Made by a program: the position numbers and the translations under genes. From NCBI RefSeq assembly GCF_947507565.1, contig NC_089179.1:2063747-2127746 (forward strand): 64,000 nucleotides of DNA, in the 5' to 3' direction. The DNA is from Oscarella lobularis. Its lineage: Eukaryota; Porifera; Homoscleromorpha; Homosclerophorida; Oscarellidae. Every line of letters starts with the position of its first letter. Positions within the stretch are counted from its first letter, which is position 1. This document shows positions 51,005 through 62,640 of this stretch, piece by piece. Under the pieces are notes generated by a model. That model made no database searches. It was not told where the DNA came from and saw only the letters and a list, made by a program, of their open reading frames with translations.

Positions 51005-52590
51005 GGTAAGACTTCAAATTGTTACGTTAATTTCTGAAATTGTGGCTAATAGTACGCCTTGTGCAAAATATTAAAAAGGACGCTGACTTTTTCTCAAGTA
51101 AGTGGCGCTAATGTCGGAACTGACTGACATCAATGTCACTTAGGTTACCATGGAGAAAATACGCAAATAGATAGCCGGATTGCTCCTCCAAAATTTCCAT
51201 AGGATTCCGGGCGAATTGGATACAGATGACAGTCAGTCTCTGAGGGAAATGGGGATATACGACAGTTCTTCAGAAGACTCATGTAAACCTGTAACGTAAC
51301 ACATACCATTTGTTGTGATATTCTGAATAGTCGAAATGGTCGAAGAAATGCAAATACAAAAGGCTGATATATGCTTGTGGGACGAAAAGTATGTTACACA
51401 CTAATATCTGCTTCTTTCAACAACTGATCTTTTTCATTAAATAAGAATTGCTCAATAAAATGGACAAGCTTTCGCAGGTTTGGTGAAGAAACAGCTACCT
51501 TATCTGCGGAATATTGAAGAAGGAAACCTATGTATCCTTCTCTATTCAGCCTGGATTCCTATTTCTGCCTTCATAGGAAACAACGAAAAGCATCAGCAAT
51601 TTTCGTCGATGCCCAGCAGTAAGCAAACATACCAATGATCAGTAAAGTTTGTCGATAGCGAGAATATGGATTAAAAAAACAGGAAAGTAGAAGACCCTGT
51701 CGAGGCGGAATGTCTGACAAGGGAGCAGCGTGACGCTGTAGTTGCTCTTCTCATGAAAAACTTCGGACAGTCGACTTCTGGAGAACTCCATATGGGAAAG
51801 GTGACTTGTACAAATGGAGCAGATACTTCGAGTAGTACTATTTCAGAGTATCGTTTAGTTTATGTACGTGTGGAAGGTTTTGCTTCCTGAGGCAGTTGTA
51901 TGTGCAGCAAGGGATATCATTGGGCGTGCCAGGAGTGAAGTAAGATTGGCTACGTATCTGGCAGCCACAGTATGTACTCATACACCATTTTAGACAATTG
52001 CCTTTTTACGCACCTACAGTGAAAGACACGCAGTTACTGAGGAAAAAGACACTTTTTAGAAAAAATGAACGTTGTGGCAATTTTCTCTTCATCGCTGTCA
52101 ACGGGTTTGCATGCCGAAGGCCACGCCCACAATATCGCTAACACTAGTAACCTAAAGTTCACTAAAGCAAGGGGTTTAACGCCTCTATACACGTTTTAAC
52201 GCTTCAAAACAAAGCTTTCGTAACTGTTCTGCGCTATAACAAGAGAAAGGAGCACGTTTCGCGTTACACTGAATTCGGAAGATAGTGGGAGCACGACAGA
52301 ATCCCTATTGAAGTTCGGCAGAAGTAAAACGCTCCGACCTTACCGAGCGATGCGAAATGCCCCAGTAAAGGTGCCGAAAGCCACGCGACGAACCGCCGAA
52401 GACGGATCGGGTACCTACCTCATACGGGAGTACTGTTCCATATCCTGAGCCATTCCATTTGCAGGCGTAACAACTGTGCGTCGAAATTCTAGTTGCGCCA
52501 ACAACGATCGTAGACAGTCAACATCAGATTCATCGTCGTTTGAGCACATGATATCTGCAGTGACATTTCAGTCTAGTACTGTACATCCCG
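51005..52590. other. Probable decayed 3' part of the protease gene
   Basis: Short possible exons occur at about 51705-51800 (CLTREQRDAVVALLMKNFGQ) and 51865-51970 (VWKVLLPEAVVCAARDIIGR). 52000-52590 shows no recognised gene. Confidence 0.3.
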
Positions 52591-52592
52591 CC

Positions 52593-53868
52593 TTATTTTA
52601 CTGCTGTACCTCCAGACCACGTGTGTTTTGCGTAGCCTGACGGAATAACACTGGCTCGCAATGCTCTTACTACTGCAATCCACAAAATCCCACAATCGAG
52701 TTGTCGTCGAATAAACGCTAACATTTCCGGTTGTACAGCAGAGTTTGAAACCACAGCCTGTATACGGTCGGCTCCCGCTGCATAACTGACCGTGAAGTAG
52801 CCTTGTAAGGAATGGCTCTTACTGGACTTACTCCTCGGAGTCAGCACATTGCGCATTTTTTCAACGCCAAATTTTGCAATTTTTGTCCGAACATTTGTGC
52901 GCGAATCTGAAGAACATTGACAGGCCGGCTTTGTCCGCGGCTGCGAAGGCTGTTGAATTCACCGTCGGTGACGAGACCTGCACCAAACTAGACATGTAGG
53001 CTTACAGATTGAGATGCTATCAAACCGCAGACGTCCATCTTTAAATCAGCCATGGCAGCTCGGATTGCGCTCGTAAAATGGCGCATTTTCTCGTCTGACG
53101 GCCCTCTGCATGGAATCATTTTTATTGGAACAGCGTATGGCTTCGACAGGCGTTTCTCTGGGCTGATCATGAAGACCATTGCATGGGTAGCGGCCTCGCG
53201 AAGATATCGGCACATTCCTTGCACAGTCTGCGGTGTATCATTTCTGATCTACGCACAAAGTTGTTAGACACGGTAATACCAATGAAATGAAATGTCACTG
53301 TTGTCATGTCAGGGGTAAGTGCAGACATTGCAGTGTCCACATCCTTCACGCGCTCGGCGACGCCAGCCAGTATTCTCACCAATTGTCGCCCTTGATCCAG
53401 CGAATCTTTCACGTCTCTAATTGTCCACAGGAGACTGCCTTGCTCCTTCGGCTCGTTTTTTTCGCGCACTGTCGTTTTTTGTCAGCCAACACTGTTACCA
53501 ATTCAAGTCACTGCTGCTCTCTATCTATGCAATTTACTTTTTCAAGCGAAGAAATGTAGCTCTGAATTTTTGCTTTGAGGAAGCTGACGTCGTCAACAAC
53601 AAGGCAGCACTCTCGCCGTTTCCCGAGACCGAAAGTAGAGGCCTTGTCTTAACTTAGCGGTAGAGGTCCTCGCTCGCACGGCGCCGTCGTTGAGGTCTAC
53701 GTCGCCTGCCCATTCATGGTTCACCGACTCTTGTATGCCGGGAAGAACGTCGCAAGCGTCTGCTTTTATCCAGAAGGCTGCCTGAGGATGAGATCTTTTT
53801 GCATCCCTCAGTGCTTCAACCAGTACAACATCAGAGAAGTGCACACAATCAGTCTTCATCATCTGCAC
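52593..53868 (-). pseudogene. Protein X, copy 2
   Basis: Landmarks shared with copy 1, in order on the minus strand: FWIKADACDVLPGIQESVNH, GDVDLNDGAV (about 53690), a helical region with LDQGRQLVRILAGVAERVKD, an intron, AMVFMISPEKRLSKPYAVPI, MIPCRGPSDEKMRHF, MDVCG, an intron, and GLVTDGEFNSLRSRGQSRPV (about 52975-52910). After a frame change comes a C-terminal domain FTVSYAAGADRIQAVVSNSA to 52593 that is not seen in copy 1. Several frame changes are needed. Conservation between two decayed copies shows that the protein was under selection before death. Confidence 0.55.
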
Positions 53869-53869
53869 T

Positions 53870-56800
53870 CACTTGGATCCTAGAGTCTTTGGTGTACTCT
53901 TCCTTCTGAATTTTTCGCGCAAAGGATGATATCGAAGGGCAGGCGTTGTTGATTCTCGACTACAAGAAGTTTTCATGTTATTCATGTCTAGGTTATCGGG
54001 GGCGTAATGAGATTGCACGAACAACCGTTAGGGCGTTGGGTAAATGGAGGTAAGCACGTACAGACACAATAACACACGCAACAAATAATCATGGAAAGAG
54101 TTTTTCAGATCCGTTTTTCGTCCGAACTTAGTGACGATTCTTAAATTCATGTTTTGAAATGCTAACATTGTACCATTGGTTTCTCGCGTCCGCGATTCGA
54201 ACGATTGCCTTGGTTTCCTTGATTCCCGCGATAGGACCCCAGTCTCCTTACTCTTCCGCGCTCGGAGCGTTTATTCGACGATTGTCTTACGCTTTCCTGC
54301 GGCGCCGGATACCACAATGTGCCGTTCCTGGCCGAATTGTATGTTTGACGACCAATGAGCGACGTTGTCCGACCGATTTTCGTCGTCGTTTTTCGTCGCA
54401 GTTGTCGCCGACGATGACGATGATGCGCCTTGCGCCGTCGTTGTCCTACTGGTTTGTTTACTCTTTCGGTTCAAGCGAGGAGTCGTCATCAACCATTTCG
54501 ACGCATTTTCGGGAGCGGCAGTCGTTGCCGCCGTCACTATTTCCGGCGTTGACTCCTGACCATGACCTCGTTGTCGAATCCAACGAGGCGGAACTTGCTG
54601 CAGGCGAGTTCGTCGTCGATGATTCGGGTGGTGAGAATAACACTCCTATTTTGTAAGGGGTTTCCCTGAAGGCTGATGAAGATGACAGCATTTCTGCACA
54701 GCGAGGATTGCTTCCTCGCTGCTACCAGACGACAAAAAAATTGCGGACTGTTCTTACCATCACCGCTCAAGGATATTCCCAAAAAATTAGTTTCAAATAG
54801 GAGAAAGAAAGAACAGCAAGACGTCACAAGTGAAGTGTACCTCATCTTCCAGAAGTTACAATGACAGCAACTCCCAATCTGCCGAATAATCCCTGTGCTA
54901 AAACTCTATTCATCTTTTTGTCGACGCATTTGGAGCCCTTAACCGGCCATATCACGCAACTGGAGGAGTCTATGTAACACTAGTAGAAAATAGGCCAAGA
55001 GCAGAGCGTCTAAAAATAGTAAATATGTATCGCTTTGGCTTGACGCAGCCAGATTGAAAGAGTACGTCTTTTATACATACTCGATATCTTAGTTGATTGT
55101 AGAATCCAAATTTCAGCAATGCATTAGGGCACTGACACATTTTCTCATAAACATTTTGCAACCTGGTTTCTTATGCGATTGTTCTTTTCTGTGGCAAGAT
55201 TTTTGTTAAAGGAGAATAGAGCACCTTACAGGCAAATATGCCCAAGGCGAACGCTCTCTCTAGCACCAACAACAACAAAACTATCATAAAGATTTTACGC
55301 TGTGGCCGAGGAAGACCTTCAACAAGTTTCACGCATCAGCTCCCTAAAAACAAAATCTGAAGTGAGAAATTTGCTGAGCGATGTGAGAGAAGCAGAAAAC
55401 CGAAGTCAGCTGGAAAAATATTAGAGAAACAAGAGTCATATTCCAACCAGACCAACTACTTTTTTACCCTGATATTATTTTTGACCTCTTTTTCAGGTGA
55501 AATACTTTAAATTTCTCTGCTGAAACTAAAAATGTTTTTAAGCTTGTCCAGACATTTTTCATTTGGAAATATTGGGCATTGCAAAACTTCATATAGAATG
55601 CTTGTGGAAGTCGCCTTTGTTCTAACGCGCGCTAAGACAATGAATAATAAACGTACACGAAAATACATGGAATATCACTCGAAATAACTTCAAACTCCAC
55701 TCTAAAAATAATTAGAACGTTCCTGCTACCAAAGAAACCCATCTTGGTTGACGGATTAACTCGTCTGGCAATCCTCTTCCTGCTCAGATAGAAATTGGCC
55801 ATACGAATAAATATGTTTATTCGTGGAGTTCTGGAATCAGACTTAGGGATTAAACACCCTAACGCCTGACCCATAACCCTACCCTCTAACCCTAACCCAC
55901 GTACTCTGGCACTCGTGGTGGAACGGCAACGTTCCCACCCAGTACAAGTTGTCTCGCTTTGTCTATATACAATGTGACTGAAACGCTCAAATTCAATAAA
56001 TTTCATTCATTTATTTAATTTAATTTAATCCCATCCCCCCCCAAACCGTAGATAAGTTAAATAGAGCTACTCGCTCACTCAATCGAATTATACACAATAT
56101 ATAATCGTGAGCGAATCGGTACGCATCTTTGAATCATTTATATATATACATATATTCTCTTTACTCTGTCGTTGCAATTGCTACACGTGGTACAACGCGT
56201 CCCTGTGGACACAGTCTACCCCAAAAGCGTTGCCTTCTCTCTTCCCACATCGTGGCAATAGCCCACGAAACACTCTAGTGTTTGTCGAGTCGTCGATGGC
56301 ACTGTCATACGGGCAGGAAGCTCGCGTGAGGGGTGGTACGCACGTGCCGGACATGTTTCAACATGGTCCGTGCACGTGCCGGACATGCTCCGGCGTGCAC
56401 CGGCCTCGTGGGCCACACTCATGCGCAGTCACTCGCCCCGCTTTTTGTCTCGCGATCGGACGCAACTCGACGACGCTCCGCTTGCCCGCTCGATTTTGAC
56501 AGACCTCAGCTGAAGACGCTAAAGCGAAACCGGTTCTGAGGCTCTCAACTCTTCTATCGGCGGCGATTCAGCGGACAGAAGACGAACGACGCTGCAACAA
56601 CGATCGGCGAACAAGCGACAACTGCGACGACGACTGGAATCGACTTCCTCGCTTCGTACGGATGGCCACTACGACGACGAACTCGCGAAGAGACCAAGCG
56701 CAACAGCAGCAGCAACAGGAAAACAGAGTAAGATGCGTACCGATTTTAGTAGCGTTAAAAATCACGTAGACGAAGCGATCGCACTCTCGTTCAACATTTC

Positions 56801-57480
56801 GAACGACCGCTTTCGCTTCGATCACCCGAAAAGTAGAACTAGGAGCGAACGGCGAGACGCTGTTGCACATTTTTTTCAGTGCGCCACGTGCTTCGCCGCT
56901 CGCACGCGGCCATCTTGAGTATCCCTTAGAGGTGACATTCACGTGATAAACCGGTTGACTCCCGGCACGTGCACGTGATATACCGGGTGCGCCCCCTGGC
57001 ACGTGCGGGAAGAAAAGACCCCCGCTAGCACCTGCACGTACACGGCCGCTCCTTTAGGTTCTTCTTTCACCCCTTTCCCCCGCTCCCCGTAGATTTAGGT
57101 ACCCTAAACATTTTATCTCCTCTTTTTAATATAAATTATTAATATTAATTTTTATTTACAATTTTTAGATAGGTAGTTAGGTTAATTAAGGCACTAGATA
57201 TAGGCTCTCCGGCACCCAAATCTAGATGGGGAAACGACAACAACGTAGAATCCAGGTAGATAGGCACCTCGAGGGCTAGGTTGCGTAGTCGATGTCCCAT
57301 CCAATAGGGATTCGATATCTAGTATCCCTTCAGTACAATAGCCACCACTATTGTCCTACCTAATACATATTCCGTATTTTAGGGAATACTAACGCTGCTG
57401 CTACCAACGACTCAAAACAAAAAACCACATCCTCATCCAACTCTTCCCACTCTTCCGTCGACCCTGAGCTCCCTCCCCAT
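53870..57480. other. No recognised gene
   Basis: 54160-54660 has overlapping frames on both strands in CG-rich, GTCGTCG-rich DNA. 55200-55620 and 56000-56160 are AT-rich. 56330-56410 repeats GTGCACGTGCCGGACATG. CCCTAACCC words lie at 55850-55905. 57120-57480 is the probable 5' untranslated part of the Penelope-like element. Confidence 0.35.
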
Positions 57481-57486
57481 GCCAAC

Positions 57487-58371
57487 TTGCTTGATAATCC
57501 GAAGCCAAATACCCGCGCTCAACAAGAGCTTGCGAGGCAATTTGCTGCTGCTAAGGATAAACAAGTGCGTGCCGAGAAAGAGGCTCAAAGCCTACGCTCT
57601 CACAACGCAGAGTTGGAAAGCCGATTGCTTGAATTGGAGGAGGATAAAAAACGTCTGGAACAACTCAAGCGCGCTACCGAAAACGGCGACGACGACGAAT
57701 TTAATTTCGTCAATCCGTTTAACGCCATTGCCAATACGTTGGAATCTACCCTACAAAAATCTGCCACACTTCTCGAGGCGGTAGGCGATGCGACAAAGGC
57801 AAATACTGAGCTCATAAAACGTTTCACGGAAGAAGGAAGCAGCGCTCGAATAAATGAGGGATCGACGTCGTCGTCGTCGTCAAGAGCGATCGGCGAAGGA
57901 TTGTCCAACAATTCCAATGCCAAAACGCCGACGATAACGTATACGATACCAAAAATTCAATCGGCAATCCAAGAGAACGAAAAAGATTTCGCCTATAAGC
58001 GAGAAATCTTTGAGGCACTCAAAGAAATACGAATTCTCGCTCAAGCGGACTTGATCCGACTCACGCATCACAAGGACTACGCAGAAAAAAAATTCCTGGC
58101 GCTTGGCTTATACCCGCCGTCCTTGCGAATTAAATCGTATAATTGGCCGATTCAATTGCCACTCTTGTCAGTCAAGAAAGAGGTCGATGCGCTAATAGAA
58201 CGCGCGCAAAACGCAAAGCTACGCATCTTTCTTGGCCACTACAAAAAAGCGGCACTCGAGCGCAACGAGTTGATTGTGAGGATCTCAGCTCACATAACAA
58301 CGCTCACGTCGAAGTCGCCACATCTCGGCGAGAAATGCGGCGACATAAATCGCCGGAGTCAATCGCATTGA
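57487..58371 (+). CDS. Upstream ORF of the Penelope-like element, coiled coil
   Basis: 294 residues: a coiled-coil start (EKEAQSLRSHNAELESRLLE), a serine-rich linker, then a mostly helical globular domain (EKDFAYKREIFEALKEIRIL, QADLIRLTHHKDYAEKKFLA). No family was recognised. It sits 5' of the RT with the same strand and DNA composition and could act like an ORF1-type RNA-binding protein; that role is inference. The reading seems to continue past the stop in another frame (SIALTELKRRRASYAKRLST, to 58484), so one indel has probably shortened it. Confidence 0.4.
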   Translation: MLDNPKPNTRAQQELARQFAAAKDKQVRAEKEAQSLRSHNAELESRLLELEEDKKRLEQLKRATENGDDDEFNFVNPFNAIANTLESTLQKSATLLEAVGDATKANTELIKRFTEEGSSARINEGSTSSSSSRAIGEGLSNNSNAKTPTITYTIPKIQSAIQENEKDFAYKREIFEALKEIRILAQADLIRLTHHKDYAEKKFLALGLYPPSLRIKSYNWPIQLPLLSVKKEVDALIERAQNAKLRIFLGHYKKAALERNELIVRISAHITTLTSKSPHLGEKCGDINRRSQSH

Positions 58372-58422
58372 CCGAACTCAAACGCCGCCGAGCATCGTAT
58401 GCAAAGCGACTGAGTACAAACA

Positions 58423-59673
58423 TTGAAAAACTCGCCAAACAAGCGAACGAAGCCGGCAAAAAAGAACAGGCGGAAGACCAATGACAGGCAATTCCGCATG
58501 ACTTTGCTCGGTCCACTCTTCGACGAGAACGACGTCGACGGAGGAGACGATAATCAAAAGGCCGCCGTTAACTCTACAGCCAAAAAGGCGAGCAACGGCG
58601 ACGAATCGTCTTCAACGTCGAAGACGACGATGGAAACGACGACAACAACGTCGTCGGCGTCGTCGTCAAATGGAAAACAAAAGAAGAGAAAGGGAAAGGA
58701 ACTTGCAAATGCTGCAGGTCCCTCCACGTCGTCAAACAGTGACGGCGTCGACGCCAACGATGAAAATCAAACCGTTGACGTCACGACGATTGATCTTACC
58801 GCTTCGAAAGAGGGAAACGGCGGCGGCACTACAACCGATAGCGCCTACGACGATCCGTTACGCTTTTTACAGCGTACGGTGACGTATCGTCCCGATTGGG
58901 ACGTCGATGACGCCTGGGCCATGGCGTGCGCTTGGGTGACGTTATCCAATACGACCGTCGGCAAACCGTTGCCGCAAAAACAACGCGGTAGAAAACAAAC
59001 GATCGTCGAAGAAATCCAACAACGACGAAACTCTGCTATCAAACGCAAACGCGAAGAGATTAGCGGTGAATTCGATATCGACCCGCCATCAAACGTCTAC
59101 GATGACGACGACGACGACTTGGATATCAACGATTTCGTCATGGCTGCGACCGATTTCCACAAGCCGACGCCCACGTCGACGAAATCGAAACGGCCGAAAA
59201 TCAGTAACAACAAAAAATACCAACAAAAACGAGGTATAAATAATACCACGATTTGTTCTACGAACGGTTGCTATAATTCGTCTCTTTTGTCGTCCCCCCC
59301 CCCCCCCCCCCCCCCCCCCCTATTATTAGGAACGACGGCGACGACGATGACGTCGACAACGTCGACGACGGCTACGGCGACAGCGCCACGAACGTCGACG
59401 ACGTCGTACCAACAACAGCAACAACAGCAAAAGGGAACGTCCTCGAAAGCACCCCAATCGTTAATGACGATCGACCTAGCGTCGAAAACGTCGAACGATC
59501 AGACCACCTCCACTGCCCACGCCGCCGCCGCCGCCAAAAGCGCCGACACTGCCGGATCTTCCGGATACAAAAGCGGCAACGACCGAGGAAACGGGCGAGG
59601 CCGTGGAGGCAGAGGGAGAAATTGGTGGAGAAATCGACGCGAAGGCCACGCCCAGAAATCGTCGAATCCCTAA
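58423..59673 (+). CDS. Low-complexity ORF 2 of the Penelope-like element
   Basis: 416 residues dominated by serine, threonine, aspartate and later glutamine/proline tracts. It contains one less biased island, PLRFLQRTVTYRPDWDVDDA then WAMACAWVTLSN (about 58850-58960). CGACGACG- and AACAACAG-type microsatellites and a poly-C run (59296-59320) produce much of it. The start near MTLLGPLFDEN (58498) is more natural than the upstream ATG. Function unknown. It may be one polyprotein with the flanking ORFs, broken by slippage in simple repeats. Confidence 0.35.
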   Translation: MKNSPNKRTKPAKKNRRKTNDRQFRMTLLGPLFDENDVDGGDDNQKAAVNSTAKKASNGDESSSTSKTTMETTTTTSSASSSNGKQKKRKGKELANAAGPSTSSNSDGVDANDENQTVDVTTIDLTASKEGNGGGTTTDSAYDDPLRFLQRTVTYRPDWDVDDAWAMACAWVTLSNTTVGKPLPQKQRGRKQTIVEEIQQRRNSAIKRKREEISGEFDIDPPSNVYDDDDDDLDINDFVMAATDFHKPTPTSTKSKRPKISNNKKYQQKRGINNTTICSTNGCYNSSLLSSPPPPPPPPLLLGTTATTMTSTTSTTATATAPRTSTTSYQQQQQQQKGTSSKAPQSLMTIDLASKTSNDQTTSTAHAAAAAKSADTAGSSGYKSGNDRGNGRGRGGRGRNWWRNRREGHAQKSSNP

Positions 59674-59798
59674 TCGAACCCGACCAATCGGGAAGGACGA
59701 GGTCGCGGCGACGGAAATGCCTTCCGCCGAGGCCGGGGAAGATCGTAAACGACGAAAACGTTTACAACAATCTATCGTAGACCAAAAAGGCAATTACG

Positions 59799-60326
59799 TT
59801 GCGTTACCCGTATGCCGGAAATGACGTCGACGAAGATAGTGACTATTGTAGTGGTAGTATTGCACGCTCATTAGTTAGACCCAATTCTAGTCGTACTTCA
59901 ACTTCAAATACAATCAAATTTATTGCTGCAAACTCTCCGCAACAAAAACAACAACCATTGCGTATCCATCGCCGCGCGTTAAGACGACGTCAAAAACAGA
60001 CTCGTCAACGACGCGGAGCCAAACCGATTCCGAGACGCGTAATGCATCGTCGCGTATACACGGCCACGCGCCGTCTACAAATGCGCCACACGATTGCGCG
60101 AGCCAAGGAACGTTTGGCTTTGAAAAACGCAAAAAAGACGATCGTCACGGTCGGTGACGTCACCCTTAGCAACGAAGAAGTTCTTCTTGCAAGGGGACTC
60201 ACTTTCATTCTTACGGAACCGATACCGCGACGACAACGCCTTTTAAGAGAATTTGAACGTTTTGCCCGTTCGATGCGCATTCGCTATCGAATGGAAATAA
60301 GAAACGGTTCGAATACGTCGGCGGCG

Positions 60327-60359
<33 letters not shown>

Positions 60360-61608
60360 GCGTCGTTTCCACGACAACGGCGACGACACCCGTACGCTCC
60401 ACGCTCTACGTGGAATCCGACTTCGTCGGGAAATGAACGTCTCGACGAATTTATCGAAAACGTTCGCGGATCGCTTCGAGCGATGCCGATTCGTCGACCC
60501 CATTTTAACTTGTCCCTAGCCGAACGGGCGGCGCTAAATCGCCTCGCCAAACGTTCGGACATTATCATCAAAAAGCGGATAAGGGGGCGAGTATCGTCGT
60601 CCAATCGATCGACGATTATCTCGCACGTTGCTGGCGTCACGTGGAAAACGAAAAGACGTACATTCCCCTGCGTTTAAACGACCACACGCAGGCAATAGGC
60701 GAGTCGATCAATCGTACGATCGACGACCTCGAAAAATCGCAGGCAATCGATCCTATCACTGCCGCCTATCTCCGCAACGAAGCGCCGGAGACAATTCGAA
60801 CGTAATTACTGTATTTTCTCTTGAAAATACATAAAAACCCGTATGGATCCCGACCGATCGTAAGCGGAAGTTCCGGCCCGACCGAAAGAATTTCCGCCTA
60901 CGTTGACAGCCTCTTACAACCGGTTGTCAAGCTAACATCGAGTTATCTACGCGATAGCTCGGCGTTCGTGCACCACATCGAAAATCAGTGGTATCCGCAC
61001 GACGTGCTTCTCGTCACCATCGACGTGTCCGCACTGTACACGTCAATTCCCCAACAAGAGGGAATTGAGAAGGCGGGAATAGCGGCCGGGAGATACTACG
61101 GCAAAGCTGGCGCACACACTCGACAAATTGTCAAAGGGTTTCTTCAATACATTCTAAAAATCATTGTATTTACTTTTGCCGGTCACAACTATCTCCAACG
61201 CCACAGCACGGCAACGGGAGCCAAAATGGCCCTATGCTTCGCCTATCTATCTCTTCATGGCCAATCTCAAACAGGCCTTCCTCGGTCTACATCCGCCTGA
61301 GAGGCGACCGACGGATTGGAAGAGATACATTTACGATATCTGGATGACGTGGACGCACGGACGTGAGACACTCAACGTTTTTCTCGTCTGTTTAAACGAT
61401 TTCCACCCGGATATCAAATTTACGTGGGACATTAGCAAAACGGAAGCCGTCTACTTAGAGGTACGAGTTCTTAAGGGTGAGCGATTCGCCTCGAATGGAA
61501 TCCTCGACATACGTACCCATTTCAAACCGACAAACTCGTTCCTATACGTCCACGGAACTTCGGAACATCCGCCGTCCGTCTTTAAAGTCATAAGTCACTT
61601 GTTTAAGT
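59799..61608 (+). pseudogene. Penelope-like element, reverse transcriptase (PLE-3)
   Basis: The N-terminal part (59799-60580) gives LSNEEVLLARGLTFILTEPI, LLREFERFARSMRIRYRM and HFNLSLAERAALNRL. At the run of five A near 60571 the frame must change to read the PLE signature ADKGASIVVQSIDDYLARCW. Then LLKIHKNPYGSRPIVSGSSG (from about 60815), the fingers motif VTIDVSALYTSIPQQEGI (61012-61065), and after another change GAKMA.CFA, FMANLKQAFLG, the catalytic box as KRYIYDIWMTW (YD where DD is expected), FHPDIKFTWDISKTEAVYLE and FKPTNSFLYVHGTSEHPPSV. The sequence is cut at about 61608 by an LTR insertion, so any GIY-YIG part is lost. Confidence 0.75.
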
Positions 61609-62248
61609 TGACGAGGTTTTGTTTGTTACGCGTACCTTTACGCCCCCTCCTCCCGAGCAGTCTCGTGTTCGCGTTCGTCGCGACCCTACTGCCCCGACCC
61701 GAGTGGCCCGTTACGACGCGACCCGATCGTTCGAAATACTTATTCTTTCTCTCGCGGGACTGTGTTCGAGTTTCGGCTCCCGTCTCGCCCGATCGACCGA
61801 CTTTAATCTCGGAGACGGTTTGGCCCCTCCCCTTCGGACGATCTCATATTTTCCCACGAGCTCGACGCACTCACTCACGCATTCTACTCTGTACCGACTA
61901 CTCGATAACGACATGGCGAATCGACGACCACAAGCGCAAGCTCCCGCGAACGCCCCTCCGCCGCGGCGACGAATGCCCGTTGAAATTGACCGATTTTGGG
62001 GCGAAGAAGGCGAGGAGCACGATAAATGGCTCTATCAATTCGACCTCATGCCGAACTCAAAGGCTGGGACGACGCACGGCGACTTCAGTACGCGAAAATA
62101 CACCACCGAGGTCGAGCTCAACGAATTCATCCGAACGACTTTCGGCCCCCGCAATCCCGTCACGCACTGGACGCAGAATCTCATGGGACTACGACAGGGG
62201 AAGATAGAACTCTGTAAGCAATAGAGCACAACGTAAACACGCGTTACA
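61609..62248 (+). repeat. 5' LTR (640 bp) of a Gypsy-type retrotransposon
   Basis: It starts TGACGAGG, ends GCGTTACA (TG...CA) and is followed at once by a tRNA primer site. 61609-62089 matches the reverse strand of 1-481. It is inserted into PLE-3 just after the HPPSVFK region. The long plus-strand frame 61619-62224 lies within the LTR; its matching sequence in the other copy lacks supporting homology to gag, so it is not called as a gene. Confidence 0.85.
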
Positions 62249-62260
62249 TGGTGTCAGGAT
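62249..62260 (+). other. Primer-binding site, tRNA-Leu type
   Basis: TGGTGTCAGGAT directly follows the LTR. Its complement ends in CCTGACACCA, which pairs with the GTCAGGA acceptor stem known for animal leucine tRNAs. Confidence 0.65.
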
Positions 62261-62280
62261 TCGATTCGATATTATCAGCG

Positions 62281-62640
62281 ATGGCACAAGGAGGAGATGG
62301 AGGCGCGCGTCTCCAGCAATTCGCATACCTGAACGCGAAGCAGCCATCGGAGTTGCATCTCTCCGATCCGGCGTAGAAAGGACAACACTGGAAACGGTTC
62401 GCTCGCGAATGGAAATACTACGAAATCGCCACGGAACTCACACGCGACCTGAACCCGTGCGCGTCGCTGCACTTTTGAACATAATCGGAGACGAAGCGGT
62501 GCAACTATACGAAGCGAGCGTATGGGAAGATCCCGCCCACAAATCCGAAATCGAGCGAGTGCTCGCGATGTTCAAAAGCTACTGCATGCCGGCAGTCGAT
62601 GTCACCTAAGAGAAGTACGTTTTCAACACACGGAACCAGA
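62281..62640 (+). pseudogene. Gypsy-type gag fragment
   Basis: ATG at 62281: MAQGGDGGARLQQFAYLNAK, a TAG at about 62374, then HWKRFAREWKYYEIATEL. A frame change is followed by RVAALLNIIGDEAVQLYEAS, KSEIERVLAMFKSYCMPAVD, a stop, and EKYVFNTRNQ at about 62610-62638. The W-x-x-F-x-x-x-W-x-x-Y, L-x-x-I-G-x-E-A and Y-x-F-x-x-R-N-Q pattern is the gag of K02A2.6/Mag-like Gypsy elements. Two stops and one frame change are visible, and the sequence ends abruptly where DUF6589-like coding DNA begins, so the element is truncated. Confidence 0.75.

Noticed and set aside
54159-54864. Open frames of 60-165 residues on both strands as a possible gene
   Set aside because: CG-rich with GTCGTC-type repeats, mutually overlapping, no recognised domain and no consistent splice structure.
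55845-55905. CCCTAACCC-type words (also near 8460, 46900, 48010 and 48430) suggesting telomere sequence
   Set aside because: Only one to three degenerate units occur at each place, with no long TTAGGG array, so they do not mark a telomere.
61619-62224. A 201-residue plus-strand frame through the LTR
   Set aside because: It lies almost wholly inside the 640-bp LTR, ahead of the primer site and the real gag start. It is better explained by low stop density in GC-rich DNA, although an LTR-encoded peptide cannot be excluded.
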